Positions 1 through 10,015 of a stretch of 64,000 nt of DNA are shown piece by piece. Origin of the DNA: Sphaerolaimus hirsutus (lineage: Eukaryota > Nematoda > Chromadorea > Monhysterida > Sphaerolaimidae); contig OZ038455.1 in NCBI GenBank assembly GCA_964036195.1, forward strand, positions 11,797,855 to 11,861,854, in the 5' to 3' direction. A program made the translations under genes and the position numbers. The notes below the pieces were generated by a model. It saw only the letters and a list, made by a program, of their open reading frames with translations, was not told where the DNA came from and made no database searches. Position 1 is the first letter of the stretch; each line of letters opens with the position of its first letter.

Positions 1-41
1 CCAGGGGTGCTTTGATCGGAGAAATATGGTAGTGTGTGAAT

Positions 42-300
42 ACCATATTTCCTCGAAATACCCCCCGGGGGGTGATTGTTTCAGAGTGAGAATTTTGAGA
101 GAAAAACGTGAAAAATGCAACAATAACCACCATTTATAAGTTTTTACAGCTTTACATAAGGATGTAGATGTTATAAATGATGTTCTAACATAACACAGTA
201 AGTGTTTTGAACATCTGTTATGCATTTCCCGGACCACAAATTCATAGTGCCGATTTTGATGGGGGTATTTCGAGGGGGGGGTATTTCAAAGAAATATGGT
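42..300. mobile_element. ACCGTATTTCC-family TIR element
   Basis: Left end ACCATATTTCCTCGAAATAC followed by C and G runs; right end GGGGGTATTTC... closing GAAATATGGT. The body contains GTGATTGTTTCAGAGTG, shared with other copies. Members of this type recur at 42412-42743, 43343-43530, 46636-46970 and 51998-53481, with fragments near 37970-38060, 38260-38360 and 42200-42320. Confidence 0.65.
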
Positions 301-2107
301 ATGTACATAGTATCCAAGTTTAACGATGAAATAAGTATCCAAAGATAATGGTGTCCGCATCTCCTGGTGGTTTCAACAATATTAGGGACTGTGATCAAAG
401 TGTTGAGGAGTGTCCACTGTCCATCAGGGTCTGCTAGCTCACACAATTGAGCTGAGGGCTCCTCACCTCCCAAGCTGTCAAAGGTAGTGGTCACCCATTT
501 GGAACTACCTCCAGCAAACTAACGAAAATTTCCCAATACACAACAAGACGTATGCAAAACCAATATTTGATAAGAAAACCACAGTTTCAACAGTAAAATG
601 CAACTTTTTGTAAAACAACTCTAGTTTTTATCAAAAAACTCAAGTTTTTTTAAAATAACACAGGAATAAAACACAGAAACTCAAGTTTTTTTCATGAAAA
701 AACTCAAAACACAGATATTCATTTTTGAAAAACTCAAAATACAGAAAGTGTTTTTATTTTGAGAACTCACCCGTCATTGGGTACGGTACGGTACTCATCC
801 AGTTCGATCCATATACAACATACCATGTAACTAGATATTGATGTAAACTGGTGGCACATTTAAATGAAAATCAGGTATGTCATTTTTCATAACAATCTCA
901 CAGGGAAACGTGCAGCCCAATATGGCTGCCATTTGTTGTGGGGGTGCCCACAACATTTGCCTACATATATGTCAAGTGGCACCCCATGGCACCTCCCTGT
1001 TCTTCTGCTACAGATAAATGAAAAAAATTTGCCAATTTTTTCCCAGAAAATATAAATGAGAATTTTCAAAAAACCACCCAAAATATGGCTGCGGTAAAGT
1101 GTGCAGCCTTTTTTTTGGTGTGCTGACAACACAAGTGATGAATACACTTGTGTTGGTGCTCTTTCAAAAAATAAAAATTCCTTGTGGCTTGCCCAAAGCC
1201 ATCTTTTGACCCACTGGTAAGTAGGGGGTATATTTTGACCCCCAGCCCACCACCCCACACAAAAATAACCCCCAATATACAGACATGTGCCACGAAGCCA
1301 TGTCAACAATGATTTTAAACTTTGTGATTACCTAAATTGTTGTTGTAATTAAAAAACTGTGATTTTTGATTTTCTGGACATGACCTCTTTATTTGTCTGG
1401 CCCAGTCACACTAGATACAGGGCACATTGCCCATCGGCCACTATAGGTTTTTATCAGATAATTAGTGCCCACATTGAATGGGCACAAGTATTTTGTAATT
1501 TGCATCATGACACTGCAGGCGCTGGACGCGCTGTCACGCGAGTGCCCTCTTTACACAGGGCTGTTTTTATCATTTGTTATAAAAAATACATAAGTGCAAA
1601 AAGGGGCCCAGGAGCAGCCAAATGTTGCCTGTGATACTGAGCGAGCCAATTCTGGCCCCATGTGCTCCATAAATAGCTTGGGATAGTGGATTGTCCACTT
1701 TTTGTAACCTATGTTTTTCTCCAAAAAAAAAATTTTTTTTGATCAACAATGCCATCATCATGTGGGGCTTCTGGGGTTTCTGAGGGGGTAGAAAAGTTGC
1801 ACGTACTTACACTCTACCAATGTCAAAAAACTTTTTTGTCTAAGGTGTCTAGAAAAATATTTATTTAAAATTTAAATTCCATCGGGAACAAAAATTTGTA
1901 CGGAATTCTCATTTTTATTTTCCAGAAAAAAATGTTAAAAAAAGTATTTTCTGCACCAAGGGTGGCCTGAGGGGGGTGCCCCCTAGGGTATATATAGTGA
2001 ACACTTGGGGTCACCCTCACACAAGATGACAGCCTGACAGCTTGCATGTGGGATCTGTAAAATACAATAAAGTGATTTTCTCATTTATATTTTCCACCAG
2101 TTTACAT
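301..2107. other. Non-coding, low-complexity
   Basis: No gene seen. 600-760 has A/T-rich iterations of AAACTCAAGTTTTT. 860-1310 contains scattered open frames on both strands without codon bias or splice signals. 1359-1830 likewise shows nothing I can support. Confidence 0.4.
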
Positions 2108-2296
2108 GGCGAATAAAAAATCTGCGATGAAATTTTTGGCGCTGGCGCTATTGGCGCTTGGCGCTATGCTCTGGAAAAGCGTCATGGCGCTTTTGGCGCG
2201 TGGCGCTAAAATCGTTTGGCGCCGCAATGGGAAAAGCGCCATGGCGCGTTTGGCGCTTGGCGCCGAAACTCTGGCGCTTTTTACATCACTACGTGC
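2108..2296. repeat. GGCGC-rich imperfect palindrome element
   Basis: Dense TTGGCGC/GGCGCC motifs with an end TTTTTACATCACTA. The same motifs and TGATGTAAAA-like ends recur at 41334-41803, so this is a dispersed element. The short open frames across it on both strands are artefacts of the motif. The stretch 2297-2890 after it has no gene that I can support. Confidence 0.6.
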
Positions 2297-2890
2297 GCGT
2301 ATGTAGAAATACATGTATTATATGTATTATACACGCACAACCCAATATACACGTGTGGCATCTTCTCTGCTCCCCGGGGCGAAAACAATATTTGCATTAT
2401 CTGGGCACTTTCAAAGCGTTTTCTACTCTGGCGCGTTTTGTGACTTCCGGCTTTTCAAGTTTGAGATTGAAAGATAGATAAATATATCGCGACGTAAAAT
2501 ACGTTTATCCCCATCCTCCAAGTTTGAAGGAAAAACAAAGCGCCCAAATTCGAAGATTTAGGCAAATTTTGGAGTTTTTTGATCTTACTTTTTTGCGTGC
2601 TACCGTATTTCTTGCAATAGAAGGCGCCCTTCTCTTTCGTCAACTTTATCATCTATCGTCTTTTTGAGGCTATCATGGATTTGTTTTTTAAACCTTTTGG
2701 TTTTTTAATTCTCCACATGCGGAATTGGCACCGCCGACTGAATGTTGATCACACAGGCGCCAGCGGCGATTTGTATTCTGTAATCCGCAGCACCTAAAAT
2801 AATTTAACAACACTAAATACTATATAAAGCAACAATATCAAACTAAAGCGGCAGCAAAAGTGTATCCCCGCCAGGGAGGCGCCAAGCAGA

Positions 2891-5800
2891 ATGCCAGGCA
2901 CGGGGGGTAGTACCCTCACTACTCAGCTGGTGCCACTCCCAGACCCTGTAAAATGTCATGTAAAATATAAAATGTCATGCAAGGTGTCAAAAGTCCACAG
3001 TTGTCAAAATGTACGTACATTTACTCGAAAAATACGTCTACGCGAGTACGCGGTGAATACATTTACATACAGGGTGCGGCAATTTAGACGGACCCCATAA
3101 AGTTTTGAATAACTTGTTACTGGGTAGTCGGATTAACGTCAAATTGTAGGTCAACATTAACAACTAAATAGGAAAGAATCCCTGAAAATATGGTTGCGAT
3201 AGCTCCACTCGTTCATAAGTTATTCATGCAAACGTGAAATTGTCACTTTTCCACCACCTAGCTTTACGAACAATTACGCAAGCGCCCGCCGATTTCCTTA
3301 TGGGCATAACGAATTGGTGGCGGGCGTGCACGCATTTAGGCATGCACCTGCGAAAAGAAAATCAGAAAAATGAAGAAAAAAAACAATCCGATCCCGATAC
3401 CGGTCCCGAAAAGTCAATCGCGTTTGAAAGATATCACAAGGTGGTTAAAAAGTGACAATTACATGTTCGCATGAATAACTTGTGAACGAGTGGAGCTATC
3501 GCAGCCATATTTTCAGGGATTTTTTCCTATTTAGTTGGTTATATTGACCTAAAATTTGACGTTAATCCGACTACCCAGTGACAAGTTATTCAAAACTTTA
3601 TGGGGTCCGTCTAAATTGCCGCACCCTGTATACTTTTGAAAAAAGTAATTATACGCGTACATTATAAAAGTACACGCGTACAGAGAAAATGTATTTTTGT
3701 TGCTAAAATCACAATTTTCTGTTGCTAAAATAAGAAAATTTAGAAGAAATCATATCATTTTTCTAAAAAATACTATATGATCACTAAAAAACGACATATA
3801 TTATGCCTTTTAGGCCGGAATTAGAGCTCAGCGTCGATTCGACGTGAAATGATGACGTGAAATGTTTTCGTGAAATTAATTACACGAGTGTGGATCATGC
3901 TACGGGTCTACAATTTTCTAAGGATAATATATGAATCAATACCTTAATCGTGTCCAATACTGAGTGTTATCAGCCACAACTAGAGCGAATTGAAAAATTC
4001 AATTTTTATCATTTCACGTCATCATTTCACGTCGAATCGACGCTGAGCTCTAATTCCCGCTTTAGAGTGAAACTGACACTCTCACATGTAACAAGTATAA
4101 GCTTTTACGTTTTTCAGGGTAAAAGTACTGGCTTTTACATTTTCGTGGGAAAAAAGTACATATCTTACTCACATTTATGCATGAGTACAAGTAAAAAAAA
4201 AGTATTTTACATTTTCTATACTTTGTGGTGAGTAAAAATAAAATACTTACATACACACATACTTTTGAAAAAAGTTCAGTAATTCTCACAACTCTGCAAA
4301 AGTCATGTAAAATGCCCTGGAAAATGGGGAAAATGAACATTTGCCGCTTTACAGGCATTTTTACATGACTATTGATGACTATTGACACTTTGCATGACAT
4401 TTGACATTTTACAGGGCGTTTTACATGATCTGCGAGTGCACCCTGGACCAAATGGTGCCGCAAGGCATGGACCAATCGTCCACAATGAAGATATTGTTCG
4501 CGCTTCATTTTGTGCTGACGACAATCACTTTGGCTGGCGGCTGGACGCCTCACGCCTACATGTTCTACAATGGATTTTTACTAGTCAGTTCACGTTTTGT
4601 TGATTGGCACGGCTTCAATTTAAGGTTGACGCGTCCACTACTTAGTCCAGCCAATAAATCTATCTGAGCTAACTCGTGCCGGGATGTTATCGTGTAACAA
4701 ATATGACAAAGTCGATAAGCCCATTGTGGAGGACTTCGATTCGTAAAGTTTATAAGACTTTCCCCGTGTCATATGTATGACCAATTTACCCCAACACAAA
4801 ATTATCCACAAGTATAAGTCAAGTCTCATTCCCCACAAGACAAAATTATTGGGGCTGTGAAGAAACATTTTGTCTGTGGAACAAGTACATTTAAAGCCCA
4901 CAGTCTACTGCACTTTTTCCCAAATGTTCCTGCCCAAATGCATTTTGTGGAAATAAATCGTCCTTTATTTAAATTTATTTATTTATTTAAGTTGAAGCCC
5001 ACTGCACCCTGCCATATTTATGTGTTGAAACTTGGATATCATAATTCACATTATTTTATCAAAATTTAGAACTTTACAATATATGGTGTGCAAGCCTCTG
5101 GTATAGGCATGCAATTGTGGCAAATAAAATTTAAAACGCAACTTCAATCAGCGTGTTCGGTGTTGTTATCGACTTTTAGAAGTATTTATAGAAACTTAAA
5201 TCATATTGTTAATATGAGGTTGCATTTTTAGGCTGGCTTACTCTGGGCGATGACATCGCACGACCCCGACCTGCCAATTACAAAGTGCCTTTTTATAACT
5301 GCATTTGCGATCGTCATGGACCTGATCATAATGATTTCATCTTACAACGGCACCGGCTTCAGTGGTGAGTCGGTACAATTGAAAACCGAAAAACAGCTGA
5401 GCAAATATATTTAAATATGTACATATACTCGGCGGACCGCACATTATGCGCAAAATGAATAAATGAATAATAAATGGGCATCGCTCTAAGTGCAATCATC
5501 CCGCATCCAGATTTATCATTCGATCTTGATGCCGGGGTAGACCAACGTAAACAAGCTGTACACTGAAAATAGCTCAGAATTGTGTAAGAAAACACTGTAA
5601 AATGTCATGTCAAAAATGTCATGTCGAATGTATTAAAATTAATGTATCAACACGCCTCACCCACCCCATAAATCATGTGATAAATTTTGTAAATAGTTAT
5701 TCGCACGTAAAAACGAAATATCATGATGAAAAACTGTATAATTTTTGGTTCATTACCGAGATAGGTTATGGTAGGTTTCCATGATACGTGCGATGTCCGC

Positions 5801-6322
5801 GGAGTATACCTATTTCGATGTCTAACGGAACCGATGCGTCAAACACCCAGGCTGGAGAGGTTTATCGCTGGCAGCGTGCATTTTCAATTTTATCGCCAGG
5901 TGCCACTTCCAGACCCTTAAAATTCAGTGTGAAATGTCAAATTTCATGCAAAGTGTCAAAGTCATGTAAAATGACCTGTAAAATGCCAGACTTCCAGCGA
6001 AAACTAAAATCTGACATATTCCAGGGCATTTTACATCACTTCTGACACTTTGCACGATACTTCACATTTTACAAGGTATTTCACAGTGTCTGAGAGTGGC
6101 CCCAGAGTGCCCACGGGTGCGCTGCTGTGGCGCTTTAGACAGCAGCTCACCAGACAGATCTACGCTGGCTACTCGGCGCCGCGCGGCGGCCTGGCGCCAC
6201 AGTCTGGCGCCAGCACCTGGGACCACAGGAGCACGATCAACACGCACGGCTATACTTATGAGACGCCGCCGGCCAGGGGATCACATGCGCCCGTTCACGA
6301 TGCGCAGGCGTTGCACCCGTGA
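2891..6322 (+). CDS. Small multi-pass membrane protein, AGTRAP-like, five exons
   Basis: Proposed exons: 2891-2930, 4447-4583, 5232 to 5364 or 5372, about 5851-5898, and about 6121-6322. Exon 1 starts at ATG 2891. Exon 2 encodes MKILFALHFVLTTITLAGGW and PHAYMFYNGFLL. Exon 3 (acceptor CATTTTTAG|GCTGGC) encodes AGLLWAMTSHDPD followed by CLFITAFAIVMDLIIMISSY, with donor GTGAGT or GTACAA. Exons 4-5 encode YRWQRAFSILSPG then ALLWRFRQQ and a polar tail ending at TGA 6320-6322. The order of hydrophobic helices, the LLWAM segment and the D-L-I-I-M-I helix recall AGTRAP, a four-helix protein that binds the cytoplasmic tail of a GPCR. The identification is from memory and moderate. Exons 1/2 and 4/5 are separated by introner-like elements; the frame closes at CTG-G for the first. 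Exon 4 limits are uncertain. Confidence 0.5.
3070..3628. mobile_element. Tc1/mariner-like MITE with long TIRs
   Basis: Left end CAGGGTGCGGCAATTTAGAC, right end its complement ...GCCGCACCCTG. Inverted arms of roughly 180 bp each face a short centre. It is flanked by TA (3068-3069 and 3629-3630). The uninterrupted sequence TTACATATACTTTT at about 42,073 in a related element shows the empty site, confirming a TA duplication. No transposase coding is present. Confidence 0.85.
3814..4060. mobile_element. Nested small TIR element
   Basis: Inverted ends GCCGGAATTAGAGCTCAGCG and the matching complement ending CCCGC at 4060. The arms of about 50 bp include GACGTGAAATGATGACGTG. Flanked by TTTAG on both sides (3809-3813, 4061-4065), a probable 5-bp target duplication. 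No coding sequence. Confidence 0.75.
5424..5808. mobile_element. TATACTCGGCGGAC-family TIR element in AGTRAP-like intron
   Basis: Starts TATACTCGGCGGACCGCACA and ends with the inverse TGCGATGTCCGCGGAGTATA. It lies between exons 3 and 4 of the AGTRAP-like gene, so exon 4 must start after 5808. Related ends occur at 12059-12310 and 45076-45324. Confidence 0.65.
5896..6120. mobile_element. Introner-like palindromic element, copy 2
   Basis: Left end CCAGGTGCCACTTCCAGACC, right end CTGAGAGTGGCCCCAG. The arms contain inverted GTCAAATTTCATGCAAAGTG and GTCATGTAAAATG motifs. It separates AGTRAP-like exons 4 and 5. Joining at the repeated GGTGC (5899-5903 and 6116-6120) gives SPGALLWRF in frame; joining at CCAG gives another open frame rich in Arg. 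A GT-AG solution also exists here, so this copy does not decide how it is removed. Confidence 0.65.
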
Positions 6323-7505
6323 AGAGAAGGTGATAGCGTGTGATGCACGGCAAAGATGGGTGTGTGATGTGCTGTGAAGTGGATTGGAACTTTATTTGTC
6401 ATCATGGCAATCGAGCTTGTGAATGGCACTTCGCGAACATGTTGGAATAGTTTGCATCTTTCAGGAAGTGCTGTGAAGCGTCGGCAGCATTTAGTGAAGT
6501 GTATTGGCCAATTCCATGAAGTCACTTCATGGATCTTTACGGTACACCACACACCATTTTTTGCTGTGATGGGGATAATGTTGTTTGTATTTATGTAGTT
6601 GATGTCTAGATGATAGATGTCTGAGCTTGAGGGGAGAAAGCTTCAGGAGTTTTAGGGTGTTTTTCGTTCAAAAATGGGTGTTTTTTTATAAAATCAAATT
6701 AAATATAATCTCAAAAAATCACCCTAAAATAAAATTAAATTCTCTGAAACGCAGAGAAAATAATAATGAATACAAATGAGAGATTTTTTATATTTTTCTC
6801 TCATAAAATAAATATAATTTAATATCTCTGAGAAAACCTGAAGAAAATATTAATAAATATAGGATTTTTTATGTTTTATTATTTAAAAAAATAAAAATCT
6901 CCCAAGATTTTTGGGACACTTAACATGCTGTAGTTTGTTTGTTTTTTTTGTGGAGAGAGTGGCTCCATGGCAGTGGTATATCCTTGGTGACACTTTCTTC
7001 TGGCGCTTTTTGATCACTCAAACGATGATATTGAAAAGTCGTGGATGAAGACAAAACTAGCACACAGTCATCCCCGGGTTATTGTGTGGAGTAAATTTTT
7101 TTAAACTTACCCTAGAATGCGGGGAACCCGATAAGTGACGTACTATAATTGGGTGAATTTGGGTGAATGGTGAAAGCAAACTGAGATAAATAATGGTGTA
7201 CTGATGCTGCTGCACAGGTACACAACACTATTTTTATGCTCACTGAGCAAATTGTAGTCAAGGAATACATCATGCTTCCACCAAATGTGACATCTCACTG
7301 GCGTTTGACACAATACGTGATAAGTGAAGTTATTTTGTAAATGAAAGTGCAGTTTTTTGTCAAAATTCTACCCAATAAGTGGGAATGCGGGGAAACCTTC
7401 AATCCGGGGTATCCCCAGTTTTTTTCACAATTCCAACCATTAACGAGGGTGACCCTATAACTGGGGGAACTGTTAACCTGGGGAAGACTGTAGATAATGC
7501 CAACA
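6323..7505. other. Non-coding with a GAAGTG/CTTCAC palindromic repeat
   Basis: 6310-6590 carries repeated GTGAAGTG, CACTTC and GAAGTCACTTC motifs related to 40610-40950 and 50866-51060. From 6600 to 7500 the sequence is AT-rich with AAAATAAA runs. No gene seen. Confidence 0.45.
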
Positions 7506-7672
7506 CACACACACACTAGTTTACCAATATGAAATGCTTGACCATTTTGGTAAAGTGTTTTGACAAAACAGTACGAAACACTGTACAGAGTTGTACGGTG
7601 TTTCGTACTGTTTTGTCAAAACAGTTTACCAAAATGGTCGAGCATTTCATGTTGGTAAACTAGTGTGTGTGG
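7506..7672. mobile_element. Near-perfect hairpin MITE
   Basis: Left arm CACACACACTAGTTTACCAA..., right arm ...TTGGTAAACTAGTGTGTGTGG. Arms of about 75 nt match almost completely around a centre near CTGTACAGAGTTGTAC. The terminal GGCCACACAC motif recalls 49479-49679 and 52626-53010. No coding. Confidence 0.75.
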
Positions 7673-8459
7673 CCCAATAGGTAAGCACACTTAAATAAGT
7701 GCAAAAGCAGTGCATCAAAAGATTGAAGCATGCTCAGTTATTTACTCTCCCCATGTACCTTTTATGATTTTTGCAGTGTTTCTTATGAACCTTATGAAAT
7801 ATGATAGTGGTTGCTACGAATTTGGAGAAAAATGCCAGAATTACCTACTTGCCCATAAATGTTTGTGCATAAATGAAATTGTAGAAAAGTGGTTGAAAAT
7901 TTTGTGCTAAATTAATGTAGTTCACAGCTAGAATAATCTACCCACCCGCATCACAGTCCAAACAGTCTCATAAAGAATTTTTCGCTGGGGCAGGCTGGCC
8001 CATGGCGTTTCTGTGCTCTATTTAGGAGGCTTTTCCCAGAAAATCTGTAACGCGTTGTGACATCTTAATTCATCAAATGCTTTGTTTTGCTAAAAAAATT
8101 GCATTTTATGAGTGTCTTTAAATAAATGTATAATGCTCATGAAAAATTCATACGCAATTATATACACATAAAAATGGAAACAATTTCCAAAGTGTCAAGG
8201 AAACAAGTAATGCAGCATGTTACCAGAACAGATAACGCGTTTACGCGTTTACGCGTTCACACTCAACGCGTTTCACCAGCGGCCAGAGTTGTTAAAATAC
8301 TCGTGTTTTTTTGGAAAACGTAAATGTAAATGTACCAAATTAACTAATTGTAGGTACCTTTACCTTCAATTGATTTGGCACTTTTTCGATACATTCAATT
8401 AGATACCACCCTTTATTAGATCTAATGGTAAATATCATCATGAATCATTTCATACCGTA
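7673..8459. other. Non-coding; truncated hAT end
   Basis: No gene seen. CCAGAGTTGTTAAAATACTC at about 8284 matches the left end of the hAT family (CAGAGTTGTTAAAA) and is followed by AAACGTAAATGTAAATGTAC, but no right end is found. Confidence 0.4.
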
Positions 8460-9190
8460 TTAATTCCAATAGAAGATCGCCGTTCTATTTTTTGATCAAC
8501 TTGTTAACCTGCCATTCAAATCAAATCAAATCAAATTTATTACCACTCTGCCAGCGGGCGTCAAACGGGTATTTTAATAACACAACAAAAATGCACGTAT
8601 AAAATCACCGAACCCTTAACTCAACTGACAAATTGACGCAAATTCGGGCGAGAACATATACAATTAGTACCAACATTGGATTCTACTGGAGGTGCCGTTC
8701 TATTGGAGGCTGCCGTTACAGTATTTCACCAAATTTTTCACATGTTTCTCATTTGAACAATTTAATACTTGTTTTAATACTTGTTTACTACTTCAACACT
8801 TATTTTTAATAAAGCCTGTGCAATATTTTAATATCAGAGCATCAATTTGACCTTTGATATTTATTTTAAAGATTAGAATGTTCTCTCCATTCATATATTT
8901 TATTTATTGTTTGTGTTTTGGCACACCCCCAACATAATTTATACCTGCCGTTCAAATGGGGGTGCCGTTCTATCGGAGTGTGGCGTTCTATCGTTTTCGT
9001 GGATTCGTGGGTGCAAACACGTGCCAAAACCTGCCATTCTATTTGCAGGTGCCGTTCTATTTGAGGTGTTGTTTTATTGGAGGGCCGTTCTCTTGGAGGT
9101 GCCGTTCTATTGGAGGTGCCGTTCTATTGGAGGTGCCGTTCTATTGGAGGTGCCGTTCTATTGCAGGTATCCCATTCTACTAGAAGAAAT
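8460..9190. repeat. GCCGTTCTATT dispersed repeat with 17-bp minisatellite
   Basis: Contains TCAAA tandem copies (8517-8535), scattered TGCCGTTCTATTGGAGG motifs, and a tandem run of TTGGAGGTGCCGTTCTA at about 9095-9172 (four to five copies). Shared motifs such as GTGCCAAAACCTG occur at 41930-43215 and 49030-49420. The open frames across it are not genes. Confidence 0.6.
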
Positions 9191-9516
9191 ACAGTATCTA
9201 TTTTTGATGAAGGCTGTGAAAAGTGCTAAATGCATATTCTTCAACTGCGTGTATCCGACCACGGTGCAACGACGTTTTAATTGCATTTGAAATTTGATTA
9301 TTGTTATTTGCATATAATTCTTAATGAAAAATGTTAACTCAAATGATAGTATTTTGATGAATAAATCTTCATCTACATTTAAGCTACAATTTCTTGATTT
9401 TCTTGAATAAATAACAACAACATAGGTACCTAGGTATTCATAGAATTAAATCGCTCGATTATATTGCATTAATTATCTTTCCATTCTTTGGATAAATATA
9501 TCACAGGTTTAAAATA

Positions 9517-9522
9517 TTTATT
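9517..9522 (-). terminator. Poly(A) signal after the mucin gene
   Basis: AATAAA read on the minus strand, about 40 nt downstream of the TAG stop at 9559. It is a standard hexamer in an AT-rich 3' region, so it fits but does not prove the gene end. Confidence 0.45.
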
Positions 9523-9558
9523 TCACTGGTTCTGTCCTGCTTGGTTATCCCTTCTTTG

Positions 9559-10015
9559 CTAGATACTTTGCCATCTATCCTTGATTTTTCCAAAATCAAA
9601 GTGCTGTAATTCTCTCTCTGACCTCACATTTGGTTTGTCATTCATTTGTGACGACATAGTTGTCTCATAAATGGTGCAACAGCAAGTTCCCTGCTCACGA
9701 TCACAGTACGAGTCAATTTCTGTGTTCTTTAAATTTTCTTTCAAGTCTTTGCACTTTTTCTGGCACATATGCCATCCCATTTTGCTTCTAGTACACGGTC
9801 TGAACATTTGACATACATTTTGTCCATTTTGTTTTGTCAATGAAGTTTCAGTGGTTGTCCCAGTGACCAGCTGCCAGCGCTTAGCGTTTTTCTTGTCAGC
9901 AAATGTACAGCAACATTGCATGGTATCTCTGCTACAAGTGTGAGTTTTATGTATCGTGTTTGTATACGCTGGTAGCGTTTGCATGCTTTTGCACAATCTG
10001 TTGCACATGTTGTTT
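9559..10015 (-). CDS. Exon 5 of the mucin gene: rest of Cys module 4, module 5, C-terminus
   Basis: Continues module 4 with ANNMCNRLCKSM, then an 18-residue spacer, C, x6 and CCC. A short linker and a divergent module 5 follow (VCQMFRPC, x9, C, QKKC, x15, C, x6, CCC). The tail of about 40 residues is charged and ends KIKDRWQSI with a TAG at 9561-9559. An AATAAA on the minus strand at 9522-9517 lies about 40 nt past the stop and is a plausible poly(A) signal. No membrane anchor follows, so the protein is predicted to be secreted. Confidence 0.68.

Larger units (their letters stand above)
2996..4296. mobile_element. hAT-type non-autonomous element, copy 1
   Basis: Ends CACAGTTG...CAACTCTG and is flanked by a perfect 8-bp duplication CAAAAGTC (2988-2995 and 4297-4304). 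Eight-bp duplications with CAGAG-type ends are typical of hAT elements. The interior is made of TACGTTTAC-type motifs shared with 42007-43160. Two further elements (3070-3628 and 3814-4060) are nested in it. No transposase. Confidence 0.8.
2927..4446. mobile_element. Introner-like palindromic element, copy 1 (carries nested insertions)
   Basis: Left end CTGG then TGCCACTCCCAGACCCTGTA at 2931; right end GTGCACC then CTGG at 4443-4446. The two CTGG copies flank it, and both are read as codon CTG plus G in the flanking exons (TTQL / DQMV), so removal leaves an open frame. Arms are AAATGTCATG-rich and inverted. A hAT-type element (2996-4296) sits inside, flanked by the duplicated octamer CAAAAGTC, so the original element was about 210 bp. 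Confidence 0.75.

Noticed and set aside
2106-2306. Ala/Leu-rich peptides on both strands in GGCGC repeat
   Set aside because: Produced by the TTGGCGC motif, with the same motif elsewhere (41334-41803). No gene signals.
8907-9290. Repetitive peptide with FYWRCRSIGG-like units
   Set aside because: Translation of the 17-bp minisatellite; 17 is not a multiple of three, so the frame is not maintained by selection.
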